From VRUE01 sp036525295 (GTDB taxonomy: Bacteria; Actinomycetota; Thermoleophilia; Solirubrobacterales; 70-9): DNA of 5,898 nucleotides. A program made the translations under genes and the position numbers. Positions 1 through 5,898 of the stretch are shown one piece after another. The first letter of the stretch is position 1. Each line of letters opens with the position of its first letter. Below the pieces are notes generated by a model. The model saw only the letters and a list, made by a program, of their open reading frames with translations, did not search any database and had not been told where the DNA came from. The stretch spans positions 1-5,898 of the forward strand of contig DATDAQ010000027.1 in NCBI GenBank assembly GCA_036525295.1, read 5' to 3'.

Positions 1-28
1 CCCCCCCCCCCCCCCCCCCCCCACCCCC
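1..28. other. Poly-C tract at window edge, probable sequence-end artefact
   Basis: Positions 1-22 are an unbroken run of C, followed by A and five more C. On the minus strand this would read as about nine glycine codons at the end of the visible prmA, where the family normally has a variable but non-repetitive C-terminal stretch. A homopolymer of this length exactly at a sequence end is typical of low-quality contig ends. I cannot exclude a real G-rich tract. Protein sequence read from this stretch should not be trusted. Confidence 0.7.
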
Positions 29-706
29 GCTGTCAGCGAGCGCTGTGGCTATTACCCTGAGGATCGGCGCGGTCATGTTGGCCACGGTCGTTGGCGCGAG
101 CGTCGGCAGCTCTTCTCGTAGGTTGAGCTTCTCCACCTTGACGCGTACGCCGTTGGCCTCCGCGTTTGCGGCCGCCGCCTCGATCGAGGGCTCCTCGTGG
201 TCGTAGCCGCTTACCGGGTTCCAGCCGAGCTTGGCTGCTGCGATCGCCAGGACGCCCGAGCCGGTGCCCAAATCTGTGAGAGGTCCTGTGGCTTCGCCCG
301 CCTCCGAAAGCTCCAGCAGGAACTCCAGGCAGAGCCGCGTGGTCGGGTGGGCGCCGGTGCCGAAGGCGCGGCCGGGGTCTACGACGAGATCGACGGTGCC
401 CTCGCGCGGCGGCTCCCAGGAGGGGCGCAGCCAGAGGCGCTCGCCGACAAGCAGCGGTTTGTGGAAGTCCTGCCAGCGGTCGGCCCAATCGTCGGGCACC
501 TCGGTCGCCACCACCTCGACCAGCCCGTCGCCCGCCGCGACCTCGATCTCGCCCAACTCCGGCAGCTCGCCCTCGCCACCGTAGATCGCGTACTCGACGT
601 AGCCGGGCCCCCGCTCCTCCTCGACTCCATTTGGGGCGAGAACCGTGAGCTCGGCGAGGACGATCTCGGCCTGCTCGGGCGTGCAGCGGACCGCCAGGCG
701 GATCAA
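1..706 (-). CDS. prmA: Ribosomal protein L11 methyltransferase PrmA, 3' end missing
   Basis: PrmA is a cytoplasmic S-adenosylmethionine-dependent enzyme that methylates ribosomal protein L11. About 226 believable residues are visible, against roughly 290 in the family. The N-terminal part reads IRLAVRCTPEQAEIVLAEL. It is followed by the family blocks PDDWADRWQDFHKP, DPGRAFGTGAHPTT, the SAM-binding glycine motif DLGTGSGVLAIAAAKLG, an acidic GYDHEEPSIEAA loop, and VANMTAPILR, which stands where the catalytic N-(L/I/M) motif lies. The start I choose is TTG at 706-704, because the next residues match the usual PrmA start and no in-frame ATG or GTG lies nearby. This TTG overlaps the dnaJ stop (TTGA), so translational coupling to dnaJ is likely. 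I see no clear Shine-Dalgarno sequence. The 3' end runs into the poly-C tract and is lost. Confidence 0.93.
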   Translation of the reverse strand, partial: MIRLAVRCTPEQAEIVLAELTVLAPNGVEEERGPGYVEYAIYGGEGELPELGEIEVAAGDGLVEVVATEVPDDWADRWQDFHKPLLVGERLWLRPSWEPPREGTVDLVVDPGRAFGTGAHPTTRLCLEFLLELSEAGEATGPLTDLGTGSGVLAIAAAKLGWNPVSGYDHEEPSIEAAAANAEANGVRVKVEKLNLREELPTLAPTTVANMTAPILRVIATALADSGGGGGGGGG

Positions 707-1371
707 CCAAATGCTCTGCGCACGCGGGAGAAGAAGCCGTCGTCGCCCTGCTCGGAACGGAGGTTGTGCGGCCCCAGGGACTCCTCCAGCTTCTCGGCCA
801 GCTCGCGCTGCTCGTCGGAGAGGCCGGTGGGGACGACGACGTGGACGACGACCCGCAGGTCGCCGGGTGGCCCCCCGTTGGCCCCCGGCAGGCCGTGACC
901 GCGCAGGCCGAACTGGGAGCCGTGTTGAACGCCGGGCGGCAGCTCGACCTCCCGCTCGCCCTCGTGGCTCGGGATCTTGACGGTCGCCCCCAGCATGGCC
1001 TGCACGGCGGAGATCTCGACCGCGTGGACGAGGTCCTGGCCGCGCATCGGCCCCCGCCGTACCTCGAATCCGAAGGCACCCCCGAAGACCGCCTGGAACA
1101 GATCCTCGACCGAACCGAAGCCCGGACCGCCGGCTGGGGAGCCGCCGCCCCTCAGGCCCTCGTGGCCGAAGCGGTCGTAGACCTGGCGCCGCTCCGGGTC
1201 GGACAGCACCTCGTACGCCTCGGCCGCCTCCTTGAACTTCTCCTCGGCTTCGGGGTCGTGGGCGTTGACGTCGGGGTGCAACTCGCGGGCGAGGCCGCGG
1301 AAGGCTCGCTTCATCTCCGTCTCCGACGCACCGCGCTGCACGCCGAGAACCTCGTAGTAGTCGCGTGGCAT
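703..1371 (-). CDS. dnaJ: Short DnaJ-type co-chaperone lacking zinc finger and CTD-I
   Basis: DnaJ (Hsp40) delivers unfolded clients to DnaK and stimulates its ATPase in the cytoplasm. The 222-residue product has a full J domain (about 4-68) with the DnaK-activating HPD at 32-34. A short Gly/Phe region follows (about 72-106). Residues 110-200 resemble only the last C-terminal domain of DnaJ (GQDLVHAVEIS, LGATVKIPS, ELPPGVQHG, GPPGDLRVVVHVVVP, LSDEQREL). Full-length bacterial DnaJ is about 370-385 residues and has four CxxCxGxG zinc motifs; this protein contains no cysteine at all. The first C-terminal domain and the zinc region seem to be missing in frame. The start ATG is 10 bases after the hrcA stop and gives the canonical MPRDYYEVLGV beginning. 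Its position between hrcA and prmA is that of the main dnaJ gene. It could be a natural variant, a recent deletion, or an assembly collapse. Confidence 0.88.
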   Translation of the reverse strand: MPRDYYEVLGVQRGASETEMKRAFRGLARELHPDVNAHDPEAEEKFKEAAEAYEVLSDPERRQVYDRFGHEGLRGGGSPAGGPGFGSVEDLFQAVFGGAFGFEVRRGPMRGQDLVHAVEISAVQAMLGATVKIPSHEGEREVELPPGVQHGSQFGLRGHGLPGANGGPPGDLRVVVHVVVPTGLSDEQRELAEKLEESLGPHNLRSEQGDDGFFSRVRRAFG

Positions 1372-1381
1372 CGAGTCCCGA

Positions 1382-2404
1382 TCAGCCGTCGTAGACCGTC
1401 TCGCAGTAGCGCGAGAGCTCGCGCGCGGCGGCGCGCACCGAGGTGATCGCGGTGGCGTAGTCCATCCGCAGCGGGCCGACCACGCCGACCGCACCCAGGT
1501 TGCGGTGAGCAAGGCCGTAGTTGGCGCCGACGACGCTCACCGAGCGCAGCTCCGGGCGCGGGTTCTCGCCGCCGATCCAGAGGAAGACGGAGCGCTGGTC
1601 GAGGGCGGAGCGCAGCATCTCGAGCAGGCTCGCCCGCTCCTCCAGCGCGGTCATCAGCCGATCCGCTCGGGGCAGGTCGGCTGAGTGCGCGTCGGAGAGC
1701 AGCCGCGAGGCCCCCTCCGTGTAGAGGGCGTCGGAAGACTCCTCCCGCTCGAGCTCGGTGAAGGCGGCGCCCAGCGTGGCCAGGAACTCGGCCTCGAGCG
1801 GGCCGAGCTCGGGGTCGGCGAGGCGGCCGGCGATCATCCGCGCGCCCAGGCCCATCCCCGAGAGCGACTCGTTGAGGTAGCTGGACGCCCACTCGACCAG
1901 GCCGGGATCGACCGGGGCCGGGAAGTCGAAGACGCGCTTGGCGACGGTGCCGTTGGAGGCGATCGCCACCACCATCACCCGGGCCGGCTGAAGTCGCAGC
2001 ACCTCGACCCGGCGGATCGTCGCCGCGAGGGTCTCGGGCGGCGCCATCGCCAGCGCCATCAGGTCGGTCATCTGGGCGAGCGCAGCCGTCGTCTCGCGCA
2101 TCGCAGCGTCGATCTCCCGTCGCAGCTCCAGCTCCACCCGGCTCTCGGCGGGCGGTCCCCCGGCGGCCATCATCACGTCGACGTGCCTGCGGTACCCCAG
2201 CTCCGTCGGAATCCTGCCGGCAGACGTATGAGGGTGGGTCAAATACCCAGCCGCCTCCAACGCCGCCAGCTCCGCCCGAACGGTGGAGGCCCCCCACTCA
2301 ACCGCCGGAAGCTCAACAAGCTCTTTCGAAGGCACAGGCTTGCCGGACGCCAAGTAGGCATCGACCACAAGCTTGAGAATGAGCTCTTGCCTCGAGGAAA
2401 GCAT
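1382..2404 (-). CDS. hrcA: Heat-inducible transcription repressor HrcA
   Basis: HrcA is the DNA-binding repressor of class I heat-shock genes (groESL, dnaK) in many bacteria; it binds the CIRCE operator and depends on GroEL for activity. The 340-residue length is typical. The start MLSSRQELILKLVVDAYLASGKPVPSK is the winged-helix N-terminus. It is followed by STVRAELAALEAAGYLTHPHTSAGR (from residue 40), the recognition helix and wing that are the most conserved part of the family. The C-terminal half has the GAF-like HrcA domain, with WIGGENPRPELRSVSVVGANYGL and GVVGPLRMDYATAITSVRAAA near the end. dnaJ follows 10 bases downstream, so the two are surely cotranscribed. Upstream there is no ribosome binding site, but a TAGACT hexamer lies 6 bases before ATG, which fits a leaderless mRNA. 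I see no CIRCE sequence in front of it. Confidence 0.97.
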   Translation of the reverse strand: MLSSRQELILKLVVDAYLASGKPVPSKELVELPAVEWGASTVRAELAALEAAGYLTHPHTSAGRIPTELGYRRHVDVMMAAGGPPAESRVELELRREIDAAMRETTAALAQMTDLMALAMAPPETLAATIRRVEVLRLQPARVMVVAIASNGTVAKRVFDFPAPVDPGLVEWASSYLNESLSGMGLGARMIAGRLADPELGPLEAEFLATLGAAFTELEREESSDALYTEGASRLLSDAHSADLPRADRLMTALEERASLLEMLRSALDQRSVFLWIGGENPRPELRSVSVVGANYGLAHRNLGAVGVVGPLRMDYATAITSVRAAARELSRYCETVYDG

Positions 2405-2410
2405 GCTGGA

Positions 2411-2416
2411 AGTCTA
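2411..2416 (-). promoter_or_regulatory. Possible -10 box of hrcA (leaderless promoter)
   Basis: The minus strand reads TAGACT, 6 bases before the hrcA ATG. It fits the TANNNT form of actinobacterial -10 elements, and this spacing would place the transcript start at or next to the start codon. The same hexamer stands before the HadA-like gene. No convincing -35 is present: that position falls inside the right half of the hairpin at 2420-2495. This is inference from sequence only. Confidence 0.35.
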
Positions 2417-2419
2417 GGA

Positions 2420-2495
2420 GGAGCGCCGGGTGGGCCTCCCAAAACGCTCGGCAGGAGCCTCGCTTGAGTGTTTTGGGAGGCCCACCCGGCGCTCC
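2420..2495. terminator. Perfect 26-bp-stem hairpin between dehydratase pair and hrcA
   Basis: Bases 2420-2445 and 2470-2495 are exact reverse complements, giving a 26-bp stem around a 24-base apical part (2446-2469). On the plus strand the stem can be extended by up to six further pairs (2446-2451 with 2464-2469), three of them G-U. The structure begins 6 bases after the MaoC-like stop codon and ends 15 bases before the hrcA start, so it fills the intergenic space. It has no U-tract on the gene strand, so a classical intrinsic terminator is not shown. A U-less (I-shaped) terminator, an mRNA stabiliser, or a control element for hrcA are all possible. The pairing is certain; the role is inferred. 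Confidence 0.7.
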
Positions 2496-2501
2496 CCACG
2501 C

Positions 2502-2894
2502 CTACAGCTGAACTTCTGCCTCTGCGTTGCGGATCGTTTGGTTGTCGCCCTGGGCGGCCACGGTATCGATGACGGCGCGGTCGCCCTCTATGGACTTGAT
2601 CGTGCCGGTCACGACGATCTCGGTCTCCGGAGCTCCCATTCCACGAAACTGCACGGAGAGCCTCTTGAGCTTTTGTGGGTCGCCGCCGGCGGCGTCGGTG
2701 GCCGAGCGCGCGACCAGGCCCATCATGTAGAGGCCGTGGAGGATCGTGTTCGGCAGGCCGACCGCCTTTGCGAACTCGGGGTCGATGTGGATCGGGTTGA
2801 AGTCGCCCGAGGCACCGGCGTAACGGTGCGGCAGGTACTTGTCGGGGGTGACCCTCAGCTCGGGGATCGCGTCCCCTGTGTTCAAGTCCGCCAT
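2502..2894 (-). CDS. MaoC/HadB-like (R)-3-hydroxyacyl dehydratase subunit
   Basis: This 130-residue protein has the single hot-dog fold of the MaoC/hydratase-2 family, which removes or adds water at the 3-hydroxy position of acyl-ACP or acyl-CoA. Residues 25-51 carry the signature YAGASGDFNPIHIDPEFAKAV with the catalytic pair Asp31 and His36, then GLPNTILHGLYMMGL. This is the pattern of HadB, the catalytic subunit of the mycobacterial HadAB type II fatty acid synthase dehydratase. The ATG lies one base after the stop of the HadA-like gene. A good purine-rich ribosome binding site (GAGGGGAG) precedes it inside the end of that gene, which supports both the start and cotranslation. The two products probably form a heterodimer. 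Whether the substrate is acyl-ACP or acyl-CoA cannot be told from sequence alone. Confidence 0.87.
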   Translation of the reverse strand: MADLNTGDAIPELRVTPDKYLPHRYAGASGDFNPIHIDPEFAKAVGLPNTILHGLYMMGLVARSATDAAGGDPQKLKRLSVQFRGMGAPETEIVVTGTIKSIEGDRAVIDTVAAQGDNQTIRNAEAEVQL

Positions 2895-2895
2895 C

Positions 2896-3336
2896 TCAGA
2901 CTCCCCTCACGATGTTGGTCCAGGTGCCCTTGACGACCTCGTCGCCGTCCTGGTTGACGGAGTGGGTCTCGAAGACGTAGAAGCCCTTGCCGTCCTTCTC
3001 GAAGATCTCCAGGCACTTGGATGTGGTGGTGATCTCGTCGCCCGAGCAGGCGGGCTCGCCCCACTCGAACTCCTGGGCGCCGTGCACCATCGCGGCGAAG
3101 TTCATCCCCACCTCCGGGTCGAACATCGCCGGCCCCAGCGCTGGGGCGCTGTAGACGACGCAGAACATCGGCGGCGCGACGACATCGCGGTACCCGGCAG
3201 CCTTGGCCGCCTCGCGGTTGAAGTGGACCTGGTTGTCGAGCCCGATCACCCGCGCGTACTCGCCAATCTTCTCCTTGCCCACCTCATAGGTCGTGGCGGG
3301 CCACTCCTTACCAACAGCTTCTGTCTTGACGGTCAT
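2896..3336 (-). CDS. HadA-like MaoC N-terminal (FAS1-type) dehydratase subunit
   Basis: This 146-residue protein belongs to the 'MaoC dehydratase N-terminal' group (HadA/HadC type, formerly UPF0336), which forms the non-catalytic, substrate-holding half of the HadAB-type dehydratase. Visible family features are YARVIGLDNQVHFNREAAKAAGYRDVVAPPMF (residues 27-58), the VHGAQEFEWGEPACSGDEITTTSK block (84-107) and the final FYVFETHSVNQDGDEVVKGTWTNIVRG strands. It lacks the GDxNPxHxD catalytic signature, which is present in the downstream partner. The start ATG has no Shine-Dalgarno sequence, but a TAGACT -10-like hexamer lies 8 bases upstream, so a leaderless message is plausible. It follows lepA after 155 bases, most of them occupied by repeat copy 1, and is one base from its partner gene. 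Confidence 0.87.
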   Translation of the reverse strand: MTVKTEAVGKEWPATTYEVGKEKIGEYARVIGLDNQVHFNREAAKAAGYRDVVAPPMFCVVYSAPALGPAMFDPEVGMNFAAMVHGAQEFEWGEPACSGDEITTTSKCLEIFEKDGKGFYVFETHSVNQDGDEVVKGTWTNIVRGV

Positions 3337-3344
3337 GGCGGGGC

Positions 3345-3350
3345 AGTCTA
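3345..3350 (-). promoter_or_regulatory. Possible -10 box of the HadA-like gene
   Basis: The minus strand reads TAGACT 8 bases before the ATG, a spacing expected for transcripts that begin at the start codon. No ribosome binding site is visible there. A weak -35-like ACGACC lies about 18 bases upstream. The identical hexamer precedes hrcA. The assignment rests on spacing and hexamer identity only. Confidence 0.35.
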
Positions 3351-3390
3351 AAGACGCTTCGCCACCCTGGTCGTCTGACCGGCTTGGCGT

Positions 3391-3489
3391 CTCGGGCGGG
3401 TGGCGCGGTAGGGGGAACCGCCCCTGAGGACGCTTTAGCGACCGGAAGGGGCGGTGGGTCCCCTGCCGCGACAGGACCCGCCCGCCAAC
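3391..3489 (+). repeat. 99-bp structured palindromic repeat, copy 1 (downstream of lepA)
   Basis: This element begins 2 bases after the lepA stop codon. It folds as nested stems: 3393-3401 with 3476-3484 (9 bp), 3404-3414 with 3460-3470 (11 bp with one U-G), and 3417-3424 with 3448-3455 (8 bp). The apical part 3425-3447 contains a small CGC-TTTA-GCG hairpin. Asymmetric bulges (2 versus 5, then 2 versus 4 bases) separate the stems. Copy 2 at 5312-5410 is its reverse complement with 7 differences, six of which form three compensated pairs. There is no transposase gene, no obvious target-site duplication and no U-tract. It may act as a terminator or mRNA-end structure for lepA, or be a mobile REP/MITE-like element. 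Confidence 0.9.
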
Positions 3490-3491
3490 CT

Positions 3492-5285
<1,794 letters not shown>

Positions 5286-5311
5286 CGGCGGGTCGGAGTA
5301 TGACCATGCGT

Positions 5312-5410
5312 GTTGGCCCGCGGGTCCTGTCGCTGCAGGGGACCCACCGCCCCTTCCGGTCGCTAAAGCGTCCTCAGGGGCGGTCCCCCCTACAGCGCCA
5401 CCCGCGGGAG
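5312..5410 (-). repeat. 99-bp structured palindromic repeat, copy 2 (upstream of lepA)
   Basis: This is the inverted partner of copy 1, starting 8 bases after the stop codon of the membrane-protein gene and ending 26 bases before the lepA start. Its stems are 5317-5325 with 5400-5408, 5331-5341 with 5387-5397, and 5346-5353 with 5377-5384. The central 50 bases are identical to copy 1. Relative to copy 1, the outer stem has two adjacent G-C pairs turned into C-G, and the second stem has one G-C turned into T-A, each change matched on the opposite arm. The only unpaired difference is at 5385. It fills nearly all of the 133-base gap before lepA, so it could affect both termination of the upstream gene and expression of lepA. 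Confidence 0.9.
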
Positions 5411-5418
5411 GGGCGGGG

Positions 5419-5898
5419 TCACCGGCACGCCGAGGGATCCAGAGGGGTCCTTAGCTTGTAGATGATCGTCGGGGGCTTGCGCAGGACCACGGTGGCGCTT
5501 GGAGCTTGTGTCCAGCGAGCCGTGGCTGGGTATGGGGACTTGCCCGGTTCTATGCGGTCTCTGCTGGCTACGACGTAGTCGTAGTTGCCAGCGTTGAGGA
5601 GCTGGCGCCAGCGGCGGCAGGTGGTGGGGGCGGTGAAGCCGCCGTGGGGCTGCTCTTCGCCGACGTAGTCCACCTCGTTGCTGAGGTCGCGGCCGTAGAG
5701 GGGGTACTGGCGGGTGCTGGTCGTGGCTATGCGGGCGTCCTCGATCCCTTGGGCCCACGCGAAGGCTGCGTTGAGGCCCGGGGTCGTGAAGGTGGGGCTC
5801 TCGTAGCGGTTCTCCAGGTAGTGGCGCTGGACCGGATAGCCGACCGCTACGACGAGCAAGATCAACCCCACCGCCATCATGCGGTCGTATTTACCCCC
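5419..5898 (-). CDS. C-terminal part of a membrane protein, probably a GT-C glycosyltransferase
   Basis: The reading frame is open to the window edge, so the visible 159 residues are the 3' end of a longer gene; the internal ATG at 5880 is not the likely start. After GGKYDR there is one hydrophobic segment (MMAVGLILLVVAVGYPV), then a soluble domain. That domain contains DARIATTSTRQYPLYGRDLSNEVDYVGE, a single Cys in TAPTTCRRW, and LLNAGNYDYVVASRD. One last membrane helix followed by an extracytoplasmic domain of this type is what I would expect at the C-terminus of polyprenol-phosphate-sugar-dependent glycosyltransferases (GT39/PMT-like) of actinobacteria. The catalytic N-terminal loops are outside the window, so the activity is not shown. 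The stop is TGA at 5421-5419, just before repeat copy 2. Confidence 0.6.
   Translation of the reverse strand, partial: GGKYDRMMAVGLILLVVAVGYPVQRHYLENRYESPTFTTPGLNAAFAWAQGIEDARIATTSTRQYPLYGRDLSNEVDYVGEEQPHGGFTAPTTCRRWRQLLNAGNYDYVVASRDRIEPGKSPYPATARWTQAPSATVVLRKPPTIIYKLRTPLDPSACR

Noticed and set aside
33..1079. A 348-codon minus-strand frame crossing dnaJ and prmA
   Set aside because: It runs in a different frame through two recognisable genes and is rich in Arg, Ser and Pro, as expected for an out-of-frame reading of GC-rich coding DNA.
1685..2467. A 260-codon open frame on the plus strand opposite hrcA
   Set aside because: Antisense to hrcA, which is clear by length and motifs; composition is His-, Arg- and Gly-rich without any recognisable domain.
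2446..2470. CTCG and GAGTG words in the hairpin as half sites of CIRCE
   Set aside because: Only a few bases agree with the TTAGCACTC / GAGTGCTAA consensus and the spacing and symmetry do not fit.
5893..5898. ACCCCC present at both ends of the window, suggesting a circular molecule
   Set aside because: Six bases, five of them C, in a GC-rich sequence next to a homopolymer run is easily chance; both edge genes are simply cut.

Overview
The window looks like a short, high-GC chromosomal contig from an actinobacterium. The style of the proteins (DnaJ G/F region, PrmA start, HrcA) and the hrcA-dnaJ-prmA order suggest the class Thermoleophilia or a relative, but this is an inference and not proven here. 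Every gene I accept is on the minus strand, so transcription runs from high to low coordinates.

Layout in transcription order: (1) 5898-5419, the C-terminal end of a membrane protein, probably a GT-C type glycosyltransferase, entering from outside the window. (2) 5410-5312, a 99-bp palindromic repeat (copy 2). (3) 5285-3492, lepA (elongation factor 4), complete. (4) 3489-3391, copy 1 of the same repeat in inverted orientation. (5) 3336-2896 and 2894-2502, two hot-dog fold (R)-hydroxyacyl dehydratase subunits, HadA-like then HadB/MaoC-like, one base apart. (6) 2495-2420, a perfect 26-bp-stem hairpin. (7) 2404-1382, hrcA, the heat-shock repressor. (8) 1371-703, a short dnaJ without the zinc-finger region and one substrate-binding domain. 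(9) 706-1, prmA, starting on TTG over the dnaJ stop codon and lost in a 22-base C run at the window edge.

The genes cover translation (lepA, prmA), protein folding and stress (hrcA, dnaJ) and acyl-chain dehydration (the Had-like pair). hrcA, dnaJ and prmA are packed as one transcription unit. The two dehydratase genes form a second unit, and lepA stands between two copies of the repeat.

The most striking observation is the repeat. The two 99-base copies differ at only 7 positions, and 6 of those 7 form three fully compensated base pairs of a predicted long stem. The repeat therefore keeps its pairing while its sequence changes. Each of the three large hairpins sits 2 to 8 bases after a stop codon. 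The second point of note is the 222-residue DnaJ, which has no cysteine and appears to join the J domain and G/F region directly to the last C-terminal domain.
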